Positions 1 to 8,201 of a DNA stretch of 64,000 nucleotides are shown here, piece after piece. Each line of letters opens with the position of its first letter. Position 1 is the stretch's first letter. Below the pieces are notes generated by a model. It saw only the letters and a list, made by a program, of their open reading frames with translations, ran no database searches and was not told where the DNA came from. This DNA is from Streptomyces griseicoloratus (GTDB lineage: Bacteria > Actinomycetota > Actinomycetes > Streptomycetales > Streptomycetaceae), in assembly GCF_014534645.1 (NCBI RefSeq), contig NZ_JACVQF010000162.1, positions 48,046 through 112,045 on the forward strand, given 5' to 3'. The position numbers and the translations under genes are program-made.

Positions 1-516
1 CGGGGCTCGTTCCGCGGCTTCGGCGTGGACCTCGACGTGTCCCTGGGCCCGGACGACGGGACGGGAGCGGGCCGGGAGCTTCCGTACGGGCTGGCCGTGG
101 GTGCCTGGCTGCTGCGACGGACCGGTTGGTCCGACGCCCCGGTCGAGGGACTCGGTGTGGGGGACTCCCTCACGGCCGGGCGGTGCCTCGGCATCGGACG
201 GGACGTCGCCGCGCGGGCCGGGCGGGTGGCGATGCTGGTCCTGGGCGACGCCAGCGCATGCCGCACGCTCAAGGCCCCCGGCTACCTCGACGAGCGGGCC
301 GAACCCTTCGACAGGCAGGTCGGGCGGGCGCTCGGCACGGCGGACACGGCCGCCCTCGCGGCACTGGACACCGGCCTGGCCCGCGAACTGAAGGTGTCCG
401 GCCGGGCGCCCTGGCAGGTTCTCGCGGGAGCGGCCGAGGGCACGGCCCTCGGCGGCGCGGTGCTGTACGAGGACGCGCCGTACGGAGTGGGTTACGTCGT
501 CGCCGCCTGGTCGTAG
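1..516 (+). CDS. Class III extradiol dioxygenase subunit B-like protein (5' truncated by window edge)
   Basis: The frame is open from base 1 with no credible start, so the N-terminus lies outside the window; about 171 residues are visible to the TAG stop. The segment VLGDASACRTLKAPGYLDER and the closing APYGVGYVVAAWS resemble the C-terminal half of the LigB-like (extradiol ring-cleavage, subunit B-like) family common in actinobacteria. The catalytic metal ligands of that family sit mostly in the missing half, so activity cannot be judged, and the substrate is unknown. A 23-bp stem terminator follows directly, so this is the last gene of its transcript. The family call rests on recall of the characteristic GYLDERAEPFD stretch. 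Confidence 0.7.
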   Translation, partial: RGSFRGFGVDLDVSLGPDDGTGAGRELPYGLAVGAWLLRRTGWSDAPVEGLGVGDSLTAGRCLGIGRDVAARAGRVAMLVLGDASACRTLKAPGYLDERAEPFDRQVGRALGTADTAALAALDTGLARELKVSGRAPWQVLAGAAEGTALGGAVLYEDAPYGVGYVVAAWS

Positions 517-559
517 GGAACCGGGCGCTCCGCGGTCACGGCGAGCGGGCGACGGCAGA

Positions 560-619
560 CGTCGGAGCGGCGGACGGCCCCGAGGCGGATGTGCTCCGGG
601 GCCGTCCGCCGCTCCGACG
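560..619. terminator. Long perfect hairpin terminator between convergent genes
   Basis: Bases 560-582 and 597-619 are perfectly complementary (23 bp, very GC-rich) around a 14-nt loop. It lies between the rightward dioxygenase-like gene and the leftward antitoxin-like gene and can serve both. There is no U-run, as is usual in Streptomyces. Confidence 0.85.
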
Positions 620-701
620 GCGCATCAGGTGCGGACCGCGGACGCGCGGGCTCGCGGGCGCGCCCGCGAGCGGTGCCGGGACGCCGGCGGCGGGCCGCCG
701 G

Positions 702-1013
702 TCAGGACGTCGGCGGCGGGCCGGCCGGCGGCGTGGTGTCCGGAGGGGTGGTGCCGGGAGGCGTGGCGCCCGGCGTGCCCCCGCCGCCCTCCGTCCCGCG
801 GGTGTCCTTGTGCGCGAGACGGTCCACGGCGCCCTTCGCCTTTCCCGTGCCCGCCTGGATCCGGTCGCTGTACTTTCCCTTGGTCTTCTCGTCGACCGTC
901 TTCGCCACCCTGTCGAGGCCGTGCTGGACCTTGTCCCCGTGCTGCTGCGCGAGGTCCGAGACCTTGCCCTTCGCCGGTCCCAGCTTGGCCTTCAAGTTGT
1001 CCATGAGACCCAT
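702..1013 (-). CDS. MT0933/Rv0909-type antitoxin family protein
   Basis: 103 residues. The start MGLMDNLKAKLGPAKGKVSD and the lysine-rich amphipathic middle (roughly residues 20-75) are typical of the small MT0933_antitox family named after the Rv0909 antitoxin of M. tuberculosis. The last 30 residues are a low-complexity Gly/Pro/Thr tail. ATG is at 1013 with GGAAGG six bases upstream. It lies 24 bp after a 92-residue acidic protein on the same strand. No RNase-like toxin is adjacent, so the toxin-antitoxin role is a family label only; a stress or cell-envelope role is equally possible. Confidence 0.65.
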   Translation of the reverse strand: MGLMDNLKAKLGPAKGKVSDLAQQHGDKVQHGLDRVAKTVDEKTKGKYSDRIQAGTGKAKGAVDRLAHKDTRGTEGGGGTPGATPPGTTPPDTTPPAGPPPTS

Positions 1014-1037
1014 GGTTCACCTTCCCTCGCGGGGCAG

Positions 1038-1316
1038 TTACGTGCGGGCGCCCTTGTCGGTCTCGTTGTCGACGGCCTCCTCGGCGGACTGCTGCTTGGG
1101 GATCTCGACACTCTCCGAGCCGGCGCTCCCGGAGCCGGCGGGCTCGGCCGTCTCCGCCTCCGCCGTCTCCTCGGCTGAGCTGCCGGCCGGTTCCCCGGCT
1201 GCTTCCGCCTTCTCCTCCGCCGTGCCTGCCGTGGCCGCCGCGTCGGCTCGCGTCTGCGTGGCCGACGCCTCCTCCGTGGTCCTCGACCTCCGAAGAAACC
1301 GTGCAAAAACGCCCAT
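1038..1316 (-). CDS. Small acidic Ala/Glu-rich protein of unknown function
   Basis: 92 residues. A short basic N-terminus (MGVFARFLRRSRTT) is followed by a low-complexity, strongly acidic Ala/Glu/Thr-rich region and a C-terminus ending in DNETDKGART. No enzyme motif or membrane segment is visible. The start at 1316 has GGAG about seven bases upstream. It forms a short two-gene leftward unit with the antitoxin-like gene downstream (24 bp gap) and diverges from miaA. The charge pattern fits a disordered protein that could bind a basic partner such as its lysine-rich neighbour; that pairing is inference only. Confidence 0.6.
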   Translation of the reverse strand: MGVFARFLRRSRTTEEASATQTRADAAATAGTAEEKAEAAGEPAGSSAEETAEAETAEPAGSGSAGSESVEIPKQQSAEEAVDNETDKGART

Positions 1317-1499
1317 ATCAACTCCATACGTTACTCGTGCGGGCGAAATCCCGCGGCATCCTGTGCGTCCGTTTGCGTGGCCCGGGAGCGGCGCGCCGGT
1401 GATCCAGGGGCGGGAACCTCGCAACGGGCAACGACCCCGGCTCCGCACCGTCACGTAACTCGTTCGGGGGCACGGCGAGAGGTTTGCGAAACTGGTGCG

Positions 1500-2438
1500 G
1501 TGAGCAGCGCACCCCCCATCCCTCGCGTCATCGCCGTCGTCGGACCGACTGCGGCCGGAAAGTCCGATCTGGGCGTATTCCTGGCCCAGCGGCTGGGCGG
1601 TGAGGTCGTCAACGCCGATTCCATGCAGCTCTACCGTGGGATGGACATCGGGACCGCCAAGCTGACGCCCGAGGAGCGCGGCGGCGTCCCGCACCACCTG
1701 CTCGACATCTGGGACGTGACCGTCACCGCCTCCGTCGCCGAGTACCAGCGGCTGGCCCGGGAGCGGATCGACGCCCTGCTCGCCGACGGCCGGTGGCCCA
1801 TCCTGGTCGGCGGCTCCGGGCTCTACGTCCGTGGGGCCGTGGACAACCTGGAGTTCCCCGGCACCGACCCCGAGGTCAGGGCCCGGCTGGAGGCGGAGCT
1901 CGCACTGCGCGGCTCCGGCGCGCTGCACGCCCGGCTGGCCGCCGCCGACCCGGAGGCCGCGCGGGCGATCCTGCCCAGCAACGGCCGCAGGATCGTCCGG
2001 GCCCTGGAGGTGATCGAGATCACCGGCAAGCCCTTCACCGCCAACCTGCCCGGCCACGACTCCGTCTACGACACCGTGCAGATCGGCGTGGACGTGGCCC
2101 GCCCCGAACTGGACGAGCGCATCGCCCGCCGGGTCGACCGGATGTGGGAGGAGGGCCTCGTGGAGGAGGTGCGCGCACTGGAGGCGCAGGGGTTGCGCGA
2201 GGGGCGTACGGCGTCGCGAGCGCTGGGCTACCAGCAGGTGCTCGCGGCCTTCGCCGGCGAGTGCACGCTGGACGAGGCGCGGGCCGAGACCGTCCGTGCC
2301 ACCAAACGCTTCGCGCGCCGCCAGGATTCATGGTTCAGGCGCGATCCCCGGGTGCACTGGTTGAGTGGGGCCGCGGCGGACCGCGGGGAACTTCCGCGGC
2401 TGGCCCTGTCGTTGGTCGAACGACCGGTTACAGCCTGA
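1500..2438 (+). CDS. miaA: tRNA dimethylallyltransferase MiaA
   Basis: 312 residues, the usual length for actinobacterial MiaA. It transfers the dimethylallyl group to N6 of adenosine-37 in tRNAs that read codons starting with U. The P-loop GPTAAGKS is at residues 15-22, followed by DSMQLYRGMDIGTAKLT, the GGSGLYVRG segment, and the C-terminal arginine-rich FARRQDSWFRRD that contacts the tRNA. The GTG at 1500 starts the conserved N-terminus; the only purine-rich stretch, GAGAGG, is 17 bases upstream, so ribosome binding is not obvious. In Streptomyces miaA affects decoding of the rare UUA codon that gates development (established knowledge). Confidence 0.95.
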   Translation: MSSAPPIPRVIAVVGPTAAGKSDLGVFLAQRLGGEVVNADSMQLYRGMDIGTAKLTPEERGGVPHHLLDIWDVTVTASVAEYQRLARERIDALLADGRWPILVGGSGLYVRGAVDNLEFPGTDPEVRARLEAELALRGSGALHARLAAADPEAARAILPSNGRRIVRALEVIEITGKPFTANLPGHDSVYDTVQIGVDVARPELDERIARRVDRMWEEGLVEEVRALEAQGLREGRTASRALGYQQVLAAFAGECTLDEARAETVRATKRFARRQDSWFRRDPRVHWLSGAAADRGELPRLALSLVERPVTA

Positions 2439-2545
2439 TCACGTGATGGCATCGGGACACCCCGACCGTCATCCCGGCCATCGGCGCCGTGCCATCATCG
2501 AGCTTCGATCGACCGAGTGAGTCCTAGTTGGGAGGGCGCGTGGCG

Positions 2546-3070
2546 ATGGAGGCCGGCCCTCGCGACACCGCACCAAGCACCGAGCACGCCGCCGCCGACC
2601 ACGGCGGCACGGAGCCGGGCCGGGCCCGTCTGAGCCCCGACGGCCCCCACGGAGCCGACGGCCGGGACGGGACACCGGACGGTGTGGCCGCCGACGGCCC
2701 CGAACCCGAGGAGATGTACGCGGGCGGGGACGAGGTCGAGGTCGAGCTCCGCCCGCAGCGCCGGCTGCGGATCTGGCAGCTCGCCCCCATCGTGTGCCTG
2801 GCCTCGGTCGGCTCCCTGATGTTCGCCTTCCCGCTCGCCTTCGACTTCGGCGACAGCGGCGCCGTGATCGCGATGCTGGGCCTGCTGATCAGCTCCTGCG
2901 CGGCCGGCTGGGGCATGATGGCCGCCCGCCGCGTCGGCTACACCTGGCCGGGCCTGCCGCAGCGCGGCTCCGGCCGGCGCGCCGACTGGCGGGTCATCCT
3001 CGCCTACGCCCTGGCGGTCGCCTGCATCGTCGTCCTGGCCGTGTGGCGCGTGGCCCGCCTGCGGGGCTGA
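2546..3070 (+). CDS. Small membrane protein, function unknown
   Basis: About 174 residues. The first 75 are low-complexity, acidic and probably disordered. Two transmembrane segments follow (LAPIVCLASVGSLMFAF and VIAMLGLLISSCAAGWGMM), then a basic loop and a third helix (ILAYALAVACIVVLAVW) near the C-terminus. No enzymatic motif is visible. The start is ambiguous: GGAGG at 2531-2535 fits either ATG at 2546 (10-nt spacer) or the in-frame GTG at 2540 (4-nt spacer). It lies between miaA and dapF on the same strand, a position I recall as conserved in Streptomyces, but nothing links it to either pathway. Confidence 0.75.
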   Translation: MEAGPRDTAPSTEHAAADHGGTEPGRARLSPDGPHGADGRDGTPDGVAADGPEPEEMYAGGDEVEVELRPQRRLRIWQLAPIVCLASVGSLMFAFPLAFDFGDSGAVIAMLGLLISSCAAGWGMMAARRVGYTWPGLPQRGSGRRADWRVILAYALAVACIVVLAVWRVARLRG

Positions 3071-3162
3071 CGCCCGCCGTCCCGCCCCCCGGTGAGGTGA
3101 GCCCGCGCACCCGGGACGGGAGACCGCGCCGTCCTGTCGTAGCCACCCCGTACGATCGAGGA

Positions 3163-4032
3163 ATGAGCACGCGGATCGCCTTCCTCAAGGGTCACGGAAC
3201 CGAGAACGACTTCGTGATCGTCCCGGACCCCGAGAACGCCATCGACCTGCCCCCGGCCGCCGTCGCCGCCCTGTGCGACCGCCGGGCGGGCATCGGCGGT
3301 GACGGACTGCTGCACGTGGTGCGGTCCGCGGCGCACCCCGAGGCCAAGGACATGGCGGCCGAGGCGGAGTGGTTCATGGACTACCGCAATGCCGACGGCT
3401 CGGTCGCGGAGATGTGCGGCAACGGCGTGCGGGTCTTCGCTCGCTACCTCCAGCGCGCCGGATTCGCCGACGAGGGCGACCTCGCCGTGGCCACGCGCGG
3501 GGGCGTGAAGAGCGTGCACATCGCCAAGGACGGGGCCATCACGGTCGGCATGGGCCGGGCGCTGCTCCCCGAGACGGACGTCACGGTGAGCGTCGGCGAG
3601 CGCAGCTGGCCCGCGCGGAACGTGAACATGGGCAACCCGCACGCCGTGGCCTTCGTGGCCGACCTCGACCACGCCGGCGACCTGCTCTCCCCGCCGCCGT
3701 ACCAGCCGGCCGCCGCGTACCCGGACGGGGTGAACGTCGAGTTCGTGGTCGACCGCGGCCCCCGGCACGTCGCGATGCGGGTCCACGAACGCGGCTCGGG
3801 GGAGACCCGTTCGTGCGGCACGGGCGCGTGCGCCGTCGCCGTCGCCACCGCCCGCCGGGACGGCGCCGACCCGGCCGTCACCGGAACCCCGGCGACGTAC
3901 ACCGTCGACGTGCCGGGCGGCACCCTTGTGATCACCGAGCGTCCCGACGGCGAGATCGAGATGACGGGCCCCGCGGTCATCGTCGCGGAGGGCGAGCTCG
4001 ACGCGGAGTGGCTGGCCGGGACCGTGGCCTGA
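3163..4032 (+). CDS. dapF: Diaminopimelate epimerase
   Basis: 289 residues. It converts LL- to meso-diaminopimelate in lysine biosynthesis, without cofactor, using two cysteines. Both are visible: Cys85 in MCGNGVRVF and Cys218 in SCGTGAC. The N-terminus KGHGTENDFV and the NMGNPHAV motif are also canonical. Streptomyces peptidoglycan contains LL-DAP, so the meso product mainly feeds lysine. The start has no clear Shine-Dalgarno, but TACGAT at 3151-3156 lies six bases before ATG, which suggests a leaderless transcript. Confidence 0.96.
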   Translation: MSTRIAFLKGHGTENDFVIVPDPENAIDLPPAAVAALCDRRAGIGGDGLLHVVRSAAHPEAKDMAAEAEWFMDYRNADGSVAEMCGNGVRVFARYLQRAGFADEGDLAVATRGGVKSVHIAKDGAITVGMGRALLPETDVTVSVGERSWPARNVNMGNPHAVAFVADLDHAGDLLSPPPYQPAAAYPDGVNVEFVVDRGPRHVAMRVHERGSGETRSCGTGACAVAVATARRDGADPAVTGTPATYTVDVPGGTLVITERPDGEIEMTGPAVIVAEGELDAEWLAGTVA

Positions 4033-4245
4033 ACCACAGCCCGGTCCGGGACACTGCGTGCGAAAACACAAACCCTCGGACCTTCGCTCGAATGGGTGAT
4101 CCGTTTCACGCCCGGCGAGAGGCGGTCGGATGCACGTGCTGGGCTCGATAGCATCAAGCACCGGCCCGGACGGGGGACCGACGCATCCCCTGAGCCGTGT
4201 CCGCCCTGGGAGCCCCGTCCGCCGGTCCAGCAGCCGGAGGTGCCC

Positions 4246-6414
4246 ATGAACGCGGAGGCCACGAACCCTGCGAGCCCCGGCCCGGTCGCGCCCGCGGTCG
4301 GAGCCGTCGCCCCGACGGCGTCCCGCAGGAAGGCCCGGCCCCGCATCGACCTGCGCCGCCTGGGCCGGGCGGCGCTGCTCGGCCCCGCCGCCCGCGACCG
4401 GCTCCCCGACGCCATCGGCCACGTCGTCGAGGCCCACCGCGCCCACCATCCCGACGCCGACCTCGAACCGCTGCGCCGCGCCTATCTGCTGGCCGAGTCC
4501 TCGCACCGCGGCCAGATGCGCAAGAGCGGCGAGCCGTACATCACCCACCCGCTCGCCGTCACCCTGATCCTCGCCGAACTCGGCGCCGAGACCACGACCC
4601 TGACCGCCTCTCTCCTCCACGACACCGTCGAGGACACCGACGTGACGCTGGATCAGGTCGGCGAGCAGTTCGGCGCCGAGGTCCGCTACCTCGTCGACGG
4701 CGTCACCAAACTGGAGAAGGTCGACTACGGCGCCGCCGCCGAGCCCGAGACCTTCCGCAAGATGCTCGTCGCCACCGGCAACGACGTCCGCGTGATGTCG
4801 ATCAAACTCGCCGACCGGCTGCACAACATGCGCACCCTCGGCGTCATGCGCCGGGAGAAACAGGAGCGCATCGCCAAGGTCACCAGGGACGTCCTCATCC
4901 CCCTCGCCGAACGGCTCGGCGTCCAGGCGCTCAAGACCGAACTGGAGGACCTGGTCTTCGCGGTCCTGCACCCCGAGGAGTACGAGCGCACACGGGAACT
5001 GATCGCCGAGAACGCCTCCCGCGCGGACGACCCGCTCGCCGGGGCTGCGGACGAGATGCGCAAGGTGCTGCGCGAGGCCGGCATCCCGGCCGAAGTCCTC
5101 ACCCGGCCCCGCCACTTCGTGTCCGTGCACCGCGTCTCCCGCAAACGCGGCCGGCTCGGCGGCGCCGACTTCGGCCGACTCCTGGTGCTCGTGCAGGAGG
5201 ACGCCGACTGCTACGCCGTACTGGGCGAACTGCACACCTGCATGACGCCGGTGGTCTCGGAGTTCAAGGACTTCATCGCCGTCCCCAAGTTCAACCTGTA
5301 CCAGTCGCTGCACACGGCCGTCGCCCGCGCCGACGGACAGGTCGTCGAGGTCCTCATCCGCACCCACCGGATGCACAAGGTCGCCGAGGCCGGGGTCGTC
5401 GCGCTCGGCAACCCCTACGCGCCTCCCGCGGAGGAACAGACCGCGAGCGACGGCGAGCGCGCCGACCCGACCCGGCCCGGCTGGCTCTCCCGCCTCCTCG
5501 ACTGGCAGCGGGGCGCGCCCGACCCCGACACCTTCTGGTCCACCCTCCGCGAGGACCTCGCCCAGGACCGCGAGATCACCGTCTTCCGGCCCGACGGCGG
5601 CACCCTGGGCCTGCCCGAGGGCGCCACCTGCGTGGACGCCGCGTACGCGCAGTACGGCGAGGACGCGCACGCGTGCATCGGCGCCCGCGTCAACGGTCGC
5701 CTGGCGACGCTGAGCACGGTGCTGCGGGACGGCGACAGCGTGCAGCTCCTGATGGGGCAGGACCCCGCCTCCGAGCCGTCACGGGAGTGGCTGGAGCACG
5801 CGCACACTCCCGCCGCCCGGATCGCCATCCAGCGCTGGCTCGCCGCCCACCCGGAGCACGAGGACCCCACGGAGGACGCGGAGCGCACGGGGACCGGCCG
5901 GCCCGCCGACGGAGGTCCCCTCGTACGTCGTACCGCCGAGCCGCAGGCCAACCGCCCGGCCACGCCCGACGTCCTCGTCGACCTGCCCGGCGCCACCGCG
6001 CGGCTGGCCCGCTGCTGCACCCCCGTACCCCCCGACGAGGTCACCGGCTTCGCCGTGCGCGGGGGAGTGGTCACCGTCCACCGCGCGGAGTGCGCCGTGG
6101 TCGCGCGCATGAAGAGCGGAGGGCGTACGGAGATCGGCGTGCGCTGGGGCGACACCACCGAGTGCCGGGTCACGCTGCTCGCCGAATCGTTCGTCCGCCC
6201 GCATCTCCTGGCCGACCTCACCGAGGCCATGGCCCTCGAAGGCGCCGAGATCGTCTCCGCCACCGTCGAACCCCCGGACCGGCAGCGCGTACGCCACACC
6301 TACACCGTCCAGCTCCCGGACGCGGCCCACCTGCCCGCCCTCATGCGCGCCATGCGCAACGTCGCCGGCGTGTACGACGTGAACCGGGCCCAGTCGCGGG
6401 CGTCCAGCGCCTGA
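4246..6414 (+). CDS. RelA/SpoT homologue (RSH family, RshA-like)
   Basis: 722 residues with long-RSH architecture: an HD hydrolase domain with HD at 125-126 (HDTVEDTDV), a synthetase-like domain, a TGS domain (from about 445), a cysteine-containing region (CC at about 590) and a C-terminal ACT domain (about 645-715). The ATG follows GGAGG by five bases. The synthetase part keeps FKDFIAVPKFNLYQSLHT, but the motif after it reads AEAGVVAL instead of the usual AEYGIAAHW, and the stretch that normally carries the R...D loop is divergent. S. coelicolor has a second RSH besides RelA (RshA) reported to have (p)ppGpp synthetic activity; this position and shape match it by recall. Here hydrolysis looks intact and synthesis less certain. 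Confidence 0.85.
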   Translation: MNAEATNPASPGPVAPAVGAVAPTASRRKARPRIDLRRLGRAALLGPAARDRLPDAIGHVVEAHRAHHPDADLEPLRRAYLLAESSHRGQMRKSGEPYITHPLAVTLILAELGAETTTLTASLLHDTVEDTDVTLDQVGEQFGAEVRYLVDGVTKLEKVDYGAAAEPETFRKMLVATGNDVRVMSIKLADRLHNMRTLGVMRREKQERIAKVTRDVLIPLAERLGVQALKTELEDLVFAVLHPEEYERTRELIAENASRADDPLAGAADEMRKVLREAGIPAEVLTRPRHFVSVHRVSRKRGRLGGADFGRLLVLVQEDADCYAVLGELHTCMTPVVSEFKDFIAVPKFNLYQSLHTAVARADGQVVEVLIRTHRMHKVAEAGVVALGNPYAPPAEEQTASDGERADPTRPGWLSRLLDWQRGAPDPDTFWSTLREDLAQDREITVFRPDGGTLGLPEGATCVDAAYAQYGEDAHACIGARVNGRLATLSTVLRDGDSVQLLMGQDPASEPSREWLEHAHTPAARIAIQRWLAAHPEHEDPTEDAERTGTGRPADGGPLVRRTAEPQANRPATPDVLVDLPGATARLARCCTPVPPDEVTGFAVRGGVVTVHRAECAVVARMKSGGRTEIGVRWGDTTECRVTLLAESFVRPHLLADLTEAMALEGAEIVSATVEPPDRQRVRHTYTVQLPDAAHLPALMRAMRNVAGVYDVNRAQSRASSA

Positions 6415-6507
6415 CCCCGGACCGGCCGCAGGCCAATCGACGTACCCGCCGGTGCGCGGGGCGCGCGTCGCCGCCGCGGCGCACGCGCGCGCTGATAGCC
6501 GTGGGGC

Positions 6508-8028
6508 ATGCTGCACACCCCCCACACCCCGACATCCCGCCCGCGTGCCGGGAGCCGCCGTCGGCTCAGGACGGCGGCACTGCTCGCCTCGGCCGTCTCC
6601 GCCTCCCTGGTCGCCGCGAGCACCCCGCCGGCCCCGCTGGGCATCGGCGACCGCCTCTTCCCGTACCTGGGGAACCCCGGGTACGACGTGGCGGCGTACG
6701 ACCTCTCCTTCACCTACTCCGGCAGGAACAGCGAGCCGCTGAAGGCCGTCACCACCATCGACGCCCGGACGACCGCCGCACTCGACCGCTTCAACCTCGA
6801 CTTCACCCACGGCAAGGTCGACTCCGTCGAGGTCGACGGCGAGCCCGCCTCCTTCATGCCGGCCGGCGAGGACCTCGTGGTCACACCCGGGGACGCGCTG
6901 GAGGCAGGGGAGCGGATGCGCGTCACCGTGCGGCACAGCAGCGACCCCGTGGCGCCGAAGGGGCGCGAGGGCGGCTGGGTGCGCACCGCCGACGGCCTCG
7001 TGATGGCCAACCAGGCCGACGCAGCCCACCTGGTCTTCCCCTGCAACGACCACCCCTCCGACAAGGCGCTCTTCACCATCCGGGTCACCGCCCCCGACGG
7101 TCACACCGCCGTCGCGAACGGTCTGCCGGCCGGCGTCGACCGGACCCGCGGGGCGACCACCTGGACGTACCGGACCAGACACCCCATGGCCACCGAGCTG
7201 GCCCAGGTGTCCATCGGCCGCTCCACGGTGCTGCACCGCACCGGCCCGCACCGACTGCCCGTACGGGACGTCGTGCCGACGAAGCACCGCGCGGCCCTCG
7301 AACCCTGGCTGAAGAAGACGCCGGGCCAGATCACCTGGATGGAGGACAAGGTCGGGCGCTACCCCTTCGAGACCTACGGCCTGCTCATGGCCGACGCCAC
7401 CACCGGCTTCGAACTCGAGACCCAGACGCTTCCCCTCTTCGAGAAGGAGTTCTTCACCGAGCCCGCCCACCCGAAGTGGTACATCGAGTCGATCATGGTG
7501 CACGAACTGGCCCACCAGTGGTTCGGCGACAGCGTCAGTCCGCGCAGCTGGTCCGACCTGTGGCTCAACGAGGGACACGCCACCTGGTACGAGGCCCTTT
7601 ACGCCCAGGAGAAGGCGGACAAGTCGCTCCAGGCGCGGATGAAGGACGCCTACGGGGCCTCCGACGGGTGGCGTGCGACGGGAGGACCGCCGGCCGCCCC
7701 CAAGGTCCCGGAGTCCGGCAGCAAGATCGGCATCTTCCGGCCCAACGTCTACGACGGAGCCGCGCTCGTGCTCTACGCCCTGCGCCAGGAGATCGGCCGC
7801 CCCGCCTTCGAGCGCCTCGAACGGGCCTGGGTGACCCGGTACCGGGACCGCGCTGCGACCACGGCGGATTTCGTACGCCTCGCCTCCGAGATCTCCGGCC
7901 GCGACCTGCACGGTTTCCTCCACGCCTGGCTGTACGACGAGAAGACCCCGCCGATGCCCGGCCATCCGCACTGGAAGCCGTCCGCGGCCGACCGGAAGCA
8001 CGCCGAAGCCGGCCGGAAGCACGCTTAA
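6508..8028 (+). CDS. Secreted M1-family zinc metallopeptidase
   Basis: 506 residues. The zinc site is complete: HELAH at 332-336 and the second glutamate at 355 (NEGHA), the HEXXH-18-E spacing of gluzincins. The M1 exopeptidase motif GxMEN is replaced by GFELETQT, a variant I recall in a secreted actinobacterial subgroup, so the aminopeptidase role is likely but unproved. The N-terminus (SRRRLRTAALLASAVSASLV) is a signal peptide. The last 12 residues are a short repeat of DRKHAEAGRKHA type whose DNA repeat runs past the stop. It follows the RSH gene by 93 bp on the same strand. Confidence 0.9.
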   Translation: MLHTPHTPTSRPRAGSRRRLRTAALLASAVSASLVAASTPPAPLGIGDRLFPYLGNPGYDVAAYDLSFTYSGRNSEPLKAVTTIDARTTAALDRFNLDFTHGKVDSVEVDGEPASFMPAGEDLVVTPGDALEAGERMRVTVRHSSDPVAPKGREGGWVRTADGLVMANQADAAHLVFPCNDHPSDKALFTIRVTAPDGHTAVANGLPAGVDRTRGATTWTYRTRHPMATELAQVSIGRSTVLHRTGPHRLPVRDVVPTKHRAALEPWLKKTPGQITWMEDKVGRYPFETYGLLMADATTGFELETQTLPLFEKEFFTEPAHPKWYIESIMVHELAHQWFGDSVSPRSWSDLWLNEGHATWYEALYAQEKADKSLQARMKDAYGASDGWRATGGPPAAPKVPESGSKIGIFRPNVYDGAALVLYALRQEIGRPAFERLERAWVTRYRDRAATTADFVRLASEISGRDLHGFLHAWLYDEKTPPMPGHPHWKPSAADRKHAEAGRKHA

Positions 8029-8201
8029 CACGCCGGAAGCACGCCGAACGGCCGCAGCGCGCCGAATAAGCCGATGCCGAGACGTGCCGTTCCGTGCGAC
8101 CATCCTCGGGACGGCACGGCACGGGAGCCGGGAATCTCCCCGGCCGCTCGTGCGTTGTGCTCAGTGCCGCAGTATTCGTTTTCCAGCTACGTAAGGATCC
8201 A

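Noticed and set aside
4197-8069. Open frame of 1290 codons in another plus-strand frame
   Set aside because: Overlaps the RSH and M1 peptidase genes completely and is arginine/proline-rich shadow.
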